Shown here: positions 7,047 through 12,774 of the stretch, in pieces
Layout of the letters: every line of letters begins with the position of its first letter
How positions within the stretch are numbered: the stretch's first letter is position 1
From: an uncultured Micrococcales bacterium
GTDB lineage: Bacteria; Actinomycetota; Actinomycetes; Actinomycetales; Microbacteriaceae
NCBI GenBank assembly: GCA_913062665.1
Contig: CAJXVY010000005.1
Coordinates: 1 to 12,774, forward strand
DNA: 12,774 nucleotides
Direction: 5' to 3'
Program-made: the position numbers and the translations under genes
Notes under the pieces: generated by a model
Database searches by the model: none
What the model was told of the DNA's origin: nothing
What the model saw: only the letters and a program-made list of their open reading frames with translations

Positions 7047-8207
7047 GTGGAATCACTTTCCTACTCAGCTCGAGGCAACGTTGAAAAGATAATTTTCAGA
7101 GCATTTAGTGTCGCTGTAATCTTGACCGGAATCGAGATTATTGGAAACGCCATTTTTCAAAGCTCCGTGTTACTGCCAACAAACTGGATATTGGTTGTCT
7201 TAGTAACGGCAAGCCAGCTTGGTCTGGTTTATGGGGCGTGGTTTGGAACCAAGCCAAAATTGTGGATGGTTTTTCACGGGATTACTCCAGCTGTAGTTAT
7301 CTTGCTTTGGCCGATCTTGGCCACAGACGGCTCTGGCCTTCCAGAAGATTTCAGACCTTGGGTTTGGTGGGCAATGGGTATGAGTGCCATATCCATCAGC
7401 ATTGCTTTCAAGCAACCATTCAGTTTGATTGGTGCAATTGCTATAACACTTTTCTGGTTTTTCTTCTCTGCAACTGAACTGGGAGGAGCGATTGAACTGG
7501 AGCGTCGAATTCAAGACAGTGTTTTGGTTTTGATGCTTGGGGGCGTCTTCGGATCTTTAGCGGGGCTAATCATTGAACAATTTGGAAAAGTTGATCAGGC
7601 AAACTCAAAGAGCTTACGTGATTCTGTAGCCAGAGCCCAGGTCGATGCAACAGAGCGCGAGCGAGGACTGGTTGATGCGCTGGTTCATGACAGGGTCCTC
7701 AACACCCTTCTTTTGGCATCGAAAGCTAAATCCACCGGGGAGCATAGGTCGGCCGCCGACTCGGCCCAACAGGCTCTGGTGGAACTTTCCAGCATGCGGG
7801 AGCTCTCCGAGGAAAGGTCTTCATATTCATCGCTGGCCCTGGTGAAATCATTAAATTCAGCAGCTAGGGAAATAGGTGATGTTGTCATAAGTAGCTCTGG
7901 AACAGGTTCTGTTGCTGTTCCGGCTGAAGTGGGCGAGGCTTTGACACAGGCTGCTTTGCAGGCCATTGAGAATTCGAGGAAGCATTCACTCGCGCCTAGG
8001 ACCTATTTGCACTCGGAGAGCAACTCCGAGCGAATAACAATTAGTGTCAAGGACTACGGAAAAGGCTTCAGGTCATCCCGCGTGAGTAGAAACAGGCTTG
8101 GAGTTAGATTGAGCATCATCGGCCGAGTTGAGGCAGTTGGTGGCACTGCAAAAATTCACTCAATTCCGAATGTGGGCACGGAGGTGTTTCTTTCATGGAC
8201 TCGCTAA
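7047..8207 (+). CDS. Membrane sensor histidine kinase
   Basis: A 386-aa integral membrane histidine kinase. Six hydrophobic segments are visible at roughly 17-37, 46-66, 72-92, 105-121, 124-144 and 157-176, with no sizeable extracytoplasmic sensor domain, so sensing is probably within the membrane. A charged helical linker (about 177-208) leads to ALVHDRVLNTLLLA, where His214 is the likely phosphoacceptor. The ATPase domain has an N-box AIENSRKHS at 306-314 (Asn309), G1 box DYGKGF at 336-341 and a G2-like RLGVRLSIIGRV at 350-361, so it should be catalytically competent. It starts at GTG 7047 directly after the regulator stop, with a good ribosome binding site. The pair forms a NarL/DesK-like system. 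The ligand is unknown. The downstream gene appears to be a truncated paralogue. Confidence 0.9.
   Translation: MESLSYSARGNVEKIIFRAFSVAVILTGIEIIGNAIFQSSVLLPTNWILVVLVTASQLGLVYGAWFGTKPKLWMVFHGITPAVVILLWPILATDGSGLPEDFRPWVWWAMGMSAISISIAFKQPFSLIGAIAITLFWFFFSATELGGAIELERRIQDSVLVLMLGGVFGSLAGLIIEQFGKVDQANSKSLRDSVARAQVDATERERGLVDALVHDRVLNTLLLASKAKSTGEHRSAADSAQQALVELSSMRELSEERSSYSSLALVKSLNSAAREIGDVVISSSGTGSVAVPAEVGEALTQAALQAIENSRKHSLAPRTYLHSESNSERITISVKDYGKGFRSSRVSRNRLGVRLSIIGRVEAVGGTAKIHSIPNVGTEVFLSWTR
8180..8184 (+). promoter_or_regulatory. Ribosome binding site GGAGG selecting the 8195 start
   Basis: GGAGG lies 10 nt before ATG 8195 and 22 nt before the alternative in-frame ATG 8207 (which would overlap the kinase stop as TAATG). 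The spacing favours 8195, giving a 13-bp overlap with the kinase gene. Confidence 0.6.
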
Positions 8208-9166
8208 TGGTCTCTCGGGTCACCATCTCGGTGGTTATTTTCCTTTACAGTTGCTACCACGCTTGGCTTGGTTTATCCAGCCTTAATGCGTATTCGATGC
8301 CCAGCCTCGCAATTGGGTTCATCGTCGCCTACCTGGTGTTTTCGCTTATTAGTATCTCTTTCTACGCAGGATTAAGAATCCCAACCTGGTTAGCTCTCAC
8401 TAATTTGGCCTTTGTAATGGCCACGCCTTGGATTTTCACGCAGATGATAATAGTGAATGAAACGGCGAGTTATTCGACCTGGTTTGTGGTTGGATTGGCA
8501 ACCCTCCTTGGAATTACATCCTTCAGGGGGCACGTAATCATCGGTTGGCTAGGATTTTTCGCCATCGCCAGCCAGGTCATCATATGGGGAGGGATTGGAA
8601 CGCTTCTCAACGCAGGAATCGTGGGTGCGCTCTTGATGGTCTTTGCCGGTCACGCCTCAGGTTACGCGATTAGAACGGCGGATCGTCAGGCAGCTGAGTC
8701 AATTGAGTCTCAAAGAGCTTTTGAAGTCGGTGCAGCCGGCAGAACCGCGGCTAGAAAATTTCGACAAGAGCGAATTCAACAGACCCTTCAAAAGGCAGAG
8801 CCAATTCTCACTGAAATCGTCGAAACCCAGGGGCATCTCGACTCGGACCGATCTGAAAGCGCAAGACTGTTGGAGGCAGAGCTTCGAGATCTGATTCGGG
8901 GCCGGGGTCTTATTAACGAAAGGGTCAGCGAGGCGGCAAAAAAGGCGCGAGCTCGAGGGGTGAAGGTGGAGCTTTTGGATGAGGGTGGACTTGAAGAAGT
9001 GGATGAGGTTCAACGAGCGGAGATTCTCGAGAAGGTGGCAAAGGCCATAGATGCCGCAGTGGATGGAAAGATTACCATTCGCTCTCCACAGGGAGAGTCT
9101 TGGAAAGTTTCGATTGCGGCAATGAGCCCTTCAAGAGAAGAAATGAGTATTTGGGAGAGGATTTAG
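8195..9166 (+). CDS. Membrane protein resembling a degenerate histidine kinase (pseudokinase candidate)
   Basis: A 323-aa protein with five or six hydrophobic segments in residues 6-157 (about 8-26, 38-59, 64-86, 95-109, 113-131, 136-157), then a charged, largely helical cytoplasmic part. I recognise no named family. Comparison with the kinase encoded just upstream suggests common descent. HDRVLNTL (His214) of the kinase aligns with QERIQQTL here, so the phosphoacceptor position is Gln191. The region EVxxA...AI before the N-box (EVGEALTQAALQAIEN) aligns with EVQRAEILEKVAKAIDA, so the N-box Asn becomes Ala287. The protein then stops after KVSIAAM, with no G1 or G2 box. It should not bind ATP like a kinase or autophosphorylate. 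It may heterodimerise with, or tune, the neighbouring kinase. The gene overlaps the kinase gene by 13 bp, so the two are probably made together. Confidence 0.8.
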   Translation: MDSLMVSRVTISVVIFLYSCYHAWLGLSSLNAYSMPSLAIGFIVAYLVFSLISISFYAGLRIPTWLALTNLAFVMATPWIFTQMIIVNETASYSTWFVVGLATLLGITSFRGHVIIGWLGFFAIASQVIIWGGIGTLLNAGIVGALLMVFAGHASGYAIRTADRQAAESIESQRAFEVGAAGRTAARKFRQERIQQTLQKAEPILTEIVETQGHLDSDRSESARLLEAELRDLIRGRGLINERVSEAAKKARARGVKVELLDEGGLEEVDEVQRAEILEKVAKAIDAAVDGKITIRSPQGESWKVSIAAMSPSREEMSIWERI

Positions 9167-9303
9167 ACGTCCGAAACGGGTGACCCCCCAACAGCCACCC
9201 GGCTCGGACTCTTTTAGTTTCTCAAGAGCCTTACAGAGCTGGTGGCGGTTTTCAGGAAAAAGTGTTCACCTTAATGGGGGACAAGTATTCTGGGCTCTCG
9301 GCC
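9167..9303 (+). other. Structured intergenic region with a C6 hairpin loop and a complementary G5 run
   Basis: This 137-bp gap between the stop codons of two convergent operons is the longest non-coding stretch in the window. Read on the plus strand it can form: a two-part hairpin at 9169-9209 whose 13-nt loop holds six consecutive C (9184-9189); a closing stem AGAGCC (9225-9230) with GGCTCT (9293-9298); and GGTG (9241-9244) with CACC (9267-9270) inside it. TGGGGG (9275-9280) is complementary to CCCCCA (9185-9190) of the hairpin loop, allowing a pseudoknot-like contact. GGCTC at 9201-9205 can compete for GAGCC at 9226-9230. It could be a 3' UTR structure or a small RNA ending at the T6 tract at 9317-9322. 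A TAGTTT at 9215-9220 could be a -10 element for a short transcript. No convincing open reading frame lies here. Confidence 0.35.
9169..9220 (+). terminator. Hairpin and T-rich tail just after the signalling operon
   Basis: Starting 3 nt after the stop codon, GTCCGA (9169-9174) pairs with TCGGAC (9204-9209). After a 2x2 internal loop, CGGGTG (9177-9182) pairs with CACCCG (9196-9201), giving 12 paired positions around a 13-nt loop. The following bases (TCTTTTAGTTT) are T-rich but not a clean T-run, so it could be a rho-independent terminator or a stabilising 3' hairpin. On the minus strand no T-tract follows. Confidence 0.5.
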
Positions 9304-9322
9304 CTACTGCCCGGGCTTTTTT
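9301..9322 (+). terminator. Candidate rho-independent terminator with a T6 tract
   Basis: GCCC (9301-9304) can pair with GGGC (9313-9316) immediately before six T (9317-9322). Alternative GC-rich pairings with GGGC at 9292-9295 are possible. The stem is short, so this is tentative. It lies within the last codons of accE on the opposite strand, so a plus-strand transcript reaching it would be antisense to accE. Confidence 0.4.
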
Positions 9323-9474
9323 CTAGTCATGGAGGAGCGCTTCCATTCCCGTTTTGCTTCGTAACCAGTGGGTTTTTCGGCTGATTGACCTCGACCCTCA
9401 AGGTTATTAATAACTGAAATCAGTGCTGCCTTCTTTGCCGAGCTCAGTTGCGTTTGGATTCGAATTTCAGGCAT
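9304..9474 (-). CDS. accE: Acyl-CoA carboxylase epsilon subunit, very short
   Basis: A 56-aa ORF starting with ATG at 9474-9472, which overlaps the accD TAA by one base (TAATG), and ending with TAG at 9306-9304. The translation begins [18 protein letters not shown], continues with SVINNLEGRG, and ends with a basic tail containing GYEAKREWKRSSMTRKKPGQ. A beta-strand IRI, a helix, a polar linker and a tail with a conserved-looking Trp (Trp44) among Arg/Lys fit the epsilon subunit family of actinobacterial acyl-CoA carboxylases. There this small protein binds the beta subunit and boosts activity of the complex. Position directly after accD is where accE normally sits. It is shorter than many homologues. 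Identification rests on position and general pattern rather than a strong motif. Its final codons overlap an opposing terminator candidate. Confidence 0.75.
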   Translation of the reverse strand: MPEIRIQTQLSSAKKAALISVINNLEGRGQSAEKPTGYEAKREWKRSSMTRKKPGQ

Positions 9475-11054
9475 TAGAGAGGAATGTTTCCGTGCTTTTT
9501 TGGAGGCAATTCTGAGCGCTTGGTTCTCAGTGCTCGCAGGGCCTTGATTACGCTGGGTCGGGTCGCTGAGGGTTCGATAATTCCATCCAGCTCGCCCCGC
9601 TCAGCAGCTAGGAAAGGACTTGCGACACTATAGGTGTATTCCTTCGCCAGTTGCGATCTGACCTGCTCAATATCTTCACCGGCTTCAGCTGCTTGCTTGA
9701 GTTTGTCTCGGTAAAGAATGTTCACAGCGCCCTGACCTCCCATTACGGCGATTTCCGCGGTTGGCCAGGCCAGGTTTATATCGGCGCCTAACTGCTTGCT
9801 ACCCATAACGATGTATGCCCCACCATAGGCCTTTCGGGTTATCACTGTTATTAGTGGGACCGTGGCCTCAGCGTAGGCGTAAAGAAGCTTCGCACCTCTT
9901 CTGATTACACCCGCCCACTCCTGGTCTGTCCCTGGTAGATAACCAGGAACATCCACGAGAGTCAGGATTGGAATGTTGAAACTATCGCAAAAGCGCACAA
10001 ACCTAGCTGCTTTTTCTCCAGCGTCAATGTTTAGAGTGCCCGCCATTTGCAGAGGTTGGTTCGCGACGATTCCAACTGTTCCACCATCCACGCGAGCGAA
10101 GCCTACGATTATGTTCGGTGCGTATAGCGGCTGCACCTCCAAGAAGTCGCCGTCATCCACTGTGGCCTCAATAACCGTATGCATGTCATAGGGCTGGTTT
10201 GGGCTGTCCGGAATCAGTTGGTCAAGCCTCATGTCTTGCTCTGTGATTTCCAGCTCGTGCGCTGGTTCATAGGACTGTGGATTCGAGAGATTGTTTTCAG
10301 GGAGAAAGCCAATCATTGTTCGCACGTAATCGATGGCGTCTTCCTCATCCTCAGCAAGGTAGTGGGCAACACCACTGGTTTCGTTGTGGGCTCTTGCTCC
10401 ACCTAGCTCCTCCATACCGACTTCTTCTCCGGTGACGGTCTTAATCACATCCGGCCCGGTGACAAACATGTTCGAGGTCTTATCAACCATCACCACGAAA
10501 TCTGTTAACGCAGGTGAGTAGACCGCACCACCTGCAGCTGGCCCCATCACAATCGAAATTTGCGGAACCACACCACTGGCGAGGGTGTTTTTTCTAAATA
10601 TTTCTCCATACTTTCCCAGGGCAACTACACCTTCTTGGATTCGGGCGCCACCGCTGTCTAAGATTCCGATTATCGGAACCCCGGTGTCAATCGCGATTTC
10701 CATTATCTTTATGATTTTGTTGCCTGCAGCCTCACCCAATGACCCCCCAAAGATTGTGAAGTCCTGGCTGTATACCGCGACCTGCTTTCCGTGAATGGTT
10801 CCCAATCCGGTGACAACACTGTCTCCATAGGGCCTGGATTTTCCCTCAGACGATCTATCCCGGACGAATTCATCAATTTCGACGAAGCTACCTGGATCGA
10901 GCAATTGCTGCACTCTTTCGCGAGCGGTCTGCTTTCCCTTTGCTCTTTGCTTTGCTATCGCCTCTTCACCCGCACCATTCATCGCCTCCTGGTAGCGCTT
11001 TTTGAGGTCCGCTATTTTGCCGGCCGTTGTGTCCAGCTCTGGATGGTCTGTCAA
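9474..11054 (-). CDS. accD: Acyl-CoA carboxylase beta subunit (carboxyltransferase, PccB/AccD5 type)
   Basis: A 526-aa carboxyltransferase that moves CO2 from carboxybiotin on AccA to acetyl- or propionyl-CoA, giving malonyl- or methylmalonyl-CoA for lipid synthesis. Signatures: TTAGKIADL at 9-17; the N-half oxyanion region [11 protein letters not shown] at 133-143 and [13 protein letters not shown] at 171-183; the C-half DVPGYLPGT at 368-376, [13 protein letters not shown] at 408-420 and [20 protein letters not shown] at 423-442. Length is normal, with no zinc-finger domain, as in actinobacterial propionyl-type subunits. Asp425 in the GAD motif may correspond to the known specificity residue of this family, but I cannot confirm the alignment. 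The start is TTG at 11054-11052: an in-frame TAA lies 11 codons upstream with no ATG or GTG between, family homology needs sequence before TTAGK, and a GGAG ribosome binding site is well placed. Divergent from birA; overlaps accE by one base. Confidence 0.96.
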   Translation of the reverse strand: MTDHPELDTTAGKIADLKKRYQEAMNGAGEEAIAKQRAKGKQTARERVQQLLDPGSFVEIDEFVRDRSSEGKSRPYGDSVVTGLGTIHGKQVAVYSQDFTIFGGSLGEAAGNKIIKIMEIAIDTGVPIIGILDSGGARIQEGVVALGKYGEIFRKNTLASGVVPQISIVMGPAAGGAVYSPALTDFVVMVDKTSNMFVTGPDVIKTVTGEEVGMEELGGARAHNETSGVAHYLAEDEEDAIDYVRTMIGFLPENNLSNPQSYEPAHELEITEQDMRLDQLIPDSPNQPYDMHTVIEATVDDGDFLEVQPLYAPNIIVGFARVDGGTVGIVANQPLQMAGTLNIDAGEKAARFVRFCDSFNIPILTLVDVPGYLPGTDQEWAGVIRRGAKLLYAYAEATVPLITVITRKAYGGAYIVMGSKQLGADINLAWPTAEIAVMGGQGAVNILYRDKLKQAAEAGEDIEQVRSQLAKEYTYSVASPFLAAERGELDGIIEPSATRPSVIKALRALRTKRSELPPKKHGNIPL

Positions 11055-11059
11055 GATCT

Positions 11060-11063
11060 CTCC
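11060..11063 (-). promoter_or_regulatory. Ribosome binding site GGAG supporting the accD TTG start
   Basis: On the minus strand GGAG is followed by 5 nt (AGATC) and then TTG. This spacing, plus the lack of any other upstream start codon before an in-frame TAA, supports TTG as the accD initiator. Confidence 0.65.
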
Positions 11064-11088
11064 AACTTTATGATGCGCACTACTTTAG

Positions 11089-11094
11089 TAATGT
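11089..11094 (+). promoter_or_regulatory. Candidate -10 element upstream of birA
   Basis: TAATGT fits TANNNT. Transcription starting 6-7 nt downstream (about 11101) would leave a short leader carrying GAAGGG (11106-11111), a good ribosome binding site 5 nt before ATG 11117. No clear -35. The whole accD-birA divergent gap is 62 bp, so promoters for both genes must overlap or interleave. Confidence 0.35.
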
Positions 11095-11116
11095 TTGTAT
11101 GGTCCGAAGGGAATGC

Positions 11117-11848
11117 ATGGACCTTAAATTATCAACTGCTCATTCAAGCAAGCTGGTTTATTTCGACCAAATCGGCTCAACCAACCAGTATCTGATAGAA
11201 AAAATCTCTCAAAACTCTGCAGACTGGCCTGACATGAGCGTTGTTTGCGCTAGCGAGCAAACCAGCGGTAGTGGACGTCATTCCCGAGTTTGGTCATCCC
11301 CGAGCGGGGCGAGCCTCTCCTGTTCATTGCTTATTCGAAACCCCAGAGGTGCCGCTCACTGGTATGGGATTTTGCTTGCCATGGCAGCAGTTATCTCTCT
11401 CAGATCTCAGGGCGTTGAAGCTGGATTGAAATGGCCCAACGACGTTTTGGTAGATGGAAAGAAGTTGGCTGGAGTTCTAGGTCAGGCCAGCTCAGACTCG
11501 CTCGTGGTCGGAATAGGCCTCAACCTTCAGCCAATCCAGATTGATAATTCAATATCACTTGCGGAGATTGGCTTGACCCAGGATTTCGATTTTCAACTTT
11601 CAAAAATCTTGGGGGAGTTCTCAACCCTTCGAAGGGACTACGATGTGGGCAGCGTTGCGGCGGTTTTGGAAAGATTGAGAAAGTATTCACATACCCTTGG
11701 TCTTGAGGTTCGGGTAACCACGGATGACAGAGTTATAGAGGGGCTGGCTACCGATATTGACAATCAGGGACGGTTGGTTATCAATGATGGGGAAGAAATA
11801 ATCTCAGCAGGGGATATATTGCACCTTCGAAGGTTGGGAGAGGTTTGA
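11117..11848 (+). CDS. birA: Biotin--[acetyl-CoA-carboxylase] ligase, class I (no DNA-binding domain)
   Basis: A 243-aa biotin protein ligase that makes biotinyl-AMP and transfers biotin to the biotinyl-domain lysine, here most likely Lys551 of AccA. Motifs: GSTNQYL at 20-26; the nucleotide/biotin loop SGSGRHSRVW at 50-59, in place of the classical GRGRRGRxW (the first Arg is Ser52, Arg54 is kept); LKWPNDVLVDGKKLAG at 104-119, where Lys116 aligns with the biotin-contacting lysine of E. coli BirA; GIGLN at 132-136; and a C-terminal SH3-like domain from about 196. There is no N-terminal helix-turn-helix, so it should not repress transcription. I chose ATG 11117 for its ribosome binding site GAAGGG; ATG 11099 is also in frame, and the upstream open frame is antisense to accD. 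Coupled to purK by a 4-base overlap. Confidence 0.95.
   Translation: MDLKLSTAHSSKLVYFDQIGSTNQYLIEKISQNSADWPDMSVVCASEQTSGSGRHSRVWSSPSGASLSCSLLIRNPRGAAHWYGILLAMAAVISLRSQGVEAGLKWPNDVLVDGKKLAGVLGQASSDSLVVGIGLNLQPIQIDNSISLAEIGLTQDFDFQLSKILGEFSTLRRDYDVGSVAAVLERLRKYSHTLGLEVRVTTDDRVIEGLATDIDNQGRLVINDGEEIISAGDILHLRRLGEV
11836..11843 (+). promoter_or_regulatory. Ribosome binding site supporting the purK TTG start
   Basis: GGGAGAGG within the last birA codons lies just upstream of TTG 11845; its GGAG core is 4 nt from the TTG. This supports coupled initiation at the TTG. Confidence 0.6.
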
Positions 11849-12774
11849 GAGTCGGCGTTATTGGCGGAGGGCAACTCGCGCGAATGATGATTCCCGAGGC
11901 AATCGCACTGGGAATCGAAATCAAAGTTTTTGCAGAGGCCGAGGGCATGTCTGCCTCAATTGCAACAGTCAACGTTGGTGATTACACCGAAGCCGAGGAG
12001 CTTGGTTGGTTCGCCGATGGTGTCGATGTTCTAACCTTTGACCACGAACATGTCCCAACTTCGGCGCTTGAGCAGTTGGAAAGAGTTGGGATTAGCGTCC
12101 AACCCCCCTCGAAAGCATTAGTTTTTGCCCAAAACAAGCTTTTTATGCGCCAGCGTCTATCCCAAGCCGGGTTGCCAATGCCTGGATGGCTTGAAGTGCA
12201 GACCCCTGAACAACTGAATGAATTTATCGCTACACAGGGCGGCAAAGTTATCGTCAAAACACCAATCGGCGGTTATGACGGAAAGGGCGTCAGGTTTGTC
12301 TCAAATGCAGACGAGGTCAGCGATTGGTTTTCAAGTTTGAATAAGCTCGGCGGATCATTGTTGGCCGAGCAGTTGGTTGATTTTGAATCTGAGATTGCGG
12401 TTTTGTCAGCAAGAAGACCAAGTGGTGAATGGCGAGCTTGGCCCGCGGTTGAGACAATCCAGAAAAACGGAGTGTGTTCACAGGTTCTTGCGCCAGCCTC
12501 CAATGTTGACCAGCAACAAGCTTTGGAGATAGCAAAAACCATTTCCGAGGAGCTTGGTGTCACAGGGGTGATGGCGGTGGAGATGTTTCAGACCAGAGAC
12601 GGTCAATTGTTGATCAACGAGCTTGCTATGCGACCGCACAACTCGGGCCACTTCACAATTGACGCAAGTATCACATCGCAGTTTGAGCAACACTTGAGAG
12701 CTGTTTTGGACCTTCCCCTTGGCAGCACAGAGATGACCGCTGATTATGCGGTGATGGTCAATTTGCTGGGAGTT
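11845..12774 (+). CDS. purK: 5-(carboxyamino)imidazole ribonucleotide synthase (partial, 3' end outside window)
   Basis: The first 310 codons of PurK, the ATP-grasp enzyme converting AIR, bicarbonate and ATP to N5-CAIR in de novo purine synthesis. Visible: the N-terminal nucleotide-fold motif VGVIGGGQLARMM (3-15), TFDHEHVP (about 69-76), the ATP-grasp loop KTPIGGYDGKGVRF, and the catalytic region INELAMRPHNSGHFTID (about 259-275), where AMRPHNSGH is the actinobacterial form. The start is TTG at 11845: it gives the family N-terminus MRVGVIGGGQL exactly, overlaps the birA stop as TTGA and has a purine-rich ribosome binding site; the first in-frame ATG is inside the conserved motif and too late. 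The frame is still open at 12774, so roughly the last fifth is missing. birA-purK linkage is common in actinobacteria and is a placement effect rather than a shared pathway. Confidence 0.95.
   Translation, partial: MRVGVIGGGQLARMMIPEAIALGIEIKVFAEAEGMSASIATVNVGDYTEAEELGWFADGVDVLTFDHEHVPTSALEQLERVGISVQPPSKALVFAQNKLFMRQRLSQAGLPMPGWLEVQTPEQLNEFIATQGGKVIVKTPIGGYDGKGVRFVSNADEVSDWFSSLNKLGGSLLAEQLVDFESEIAVLSARRPSGEWRAWPAVETIQKNGVCSQVLAPASNVDQQQALEIAKTISEELGVTGVMAVEMFQTRDGQLLINELAMRPHNSGHFTIDASITSQFEQHLRAVLDLPLGSTEMTADYAVMVNLLGV

Noticed and set aside
9167..9303. Known 6C RNA or a tRNA
   Set aside because: Only one C6 hairpin is present, whereas 6C RNA has two; no T-loop or acceptor-stem pattern of a tRNA can be found. 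Kept only as a structured candidate.
9274..9384. 36-codon plus-strand ORF after the pseudokinase gene
   Set aside because: It is antisense to accE, has no clear ribosome binding site, and its coding appearance is explained by accE on the other strand.
9403..9414. 12-bp perfect palindrome GTTATTAATAAC inside accE
   Set aside because: About three such palindromes are expected by chance in a window of this size, and the bases are accounted for by coding sequence (VINN).
11027..11116. 30-codon upstream extension of birA
   Set aside because: It runs antisense into accD and lacks homology to biotin ligases; ATG 11117 has the ribosome binding site.
1..12774. CRISPR arrays, insertion sequences, phage genes or att sites
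   Set aside because: No regularly spaced repeats, transposase or integrase motifs, or terminal inverted repeats were found, including around the signalling operon.

Overview
The window is 12.8 kb of densely packed bacterial DNA. Gene content and order point to an actinobacterium, most likely a streamlined member of the Microbacteriaceae (Rhodoluna/Aquiluna-like). That placement is an inference from mid-range base composition, actinobacterial protein signatures, very short intergenic gaps and frequent gene overlaps. The acyl-CoA carboxylase cluster next to birA and purK, with maf, lpdA, a purine nucleoside phosphorylase and a phosphosugar mutase nearby, is a conserved actinobacterial neighbourhood that also occurs in Mycobacterium tuberculosis around Rv3276c-Rv3308.

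Layout. 1-93 (+): 3' end of an unidentified gene, overlapping tail-to-tail with the next gene. 82-2489 (-): a two-gene operon, purine nucleoside phosphorylase (punA) then phosphosugar mutase (pmmB). 2511-3947 (+): an LpdA-type flavoprotein without disulfide cysteines, starting 21 bp from punA and overlapping the 3' end of accA. 3944-6352 (-): maf followed by the biotin carboxylase/biotin carrier subunit accA. 6396-9166 (+): a three-gene signalling operon, a NarL-type response regulator, a six-TM histidine kinase and a membrane protein that appears to be a degenerate kinase paralogue. 9167-9303: the only sizeable intergenic stretch, with strong potential RNA structure. 9304-11054 (-): accD and a tiny 56-aa epsilon subunit, accE. 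11117-12774 (+): birA and the 5' part of purK.

How it fits together. AccA (biotin carboxylase plus biotin carrier), AccD (carboxyltransferase) and AccE (epsilon) would form an acyl-CoA carboxylase making malonyl- or methylmalonyl-CoA. BirA, divergent from accD, would biotinylate Lys551 of AccA. PunA and PmmB together recycle nucleoside sugar and base. PurK belongs to de novo purine synthesis.

The most unusual part is the signalling operon. It sits between accE and maf, which in related actinobacteria lie in one acc cluster, and it pairs an intact kinase with a pseudokinase-like sibling: the phosphoacceptor His is replaced by Gln, the N-box Asn is lost, and the protein ends before the G boxes. 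It is followed by a structured region with a C6 hairpin loop, a complementary G5 run and a T6-tailed terminator candidate. Other points of note are two TTG starts (accD, purK), a near-ideal leaderless promoter for the response regulator, and a flavoprotein that has lost both redox cysteines and the His/Glu pair of true lipoamide dehydrogenases.
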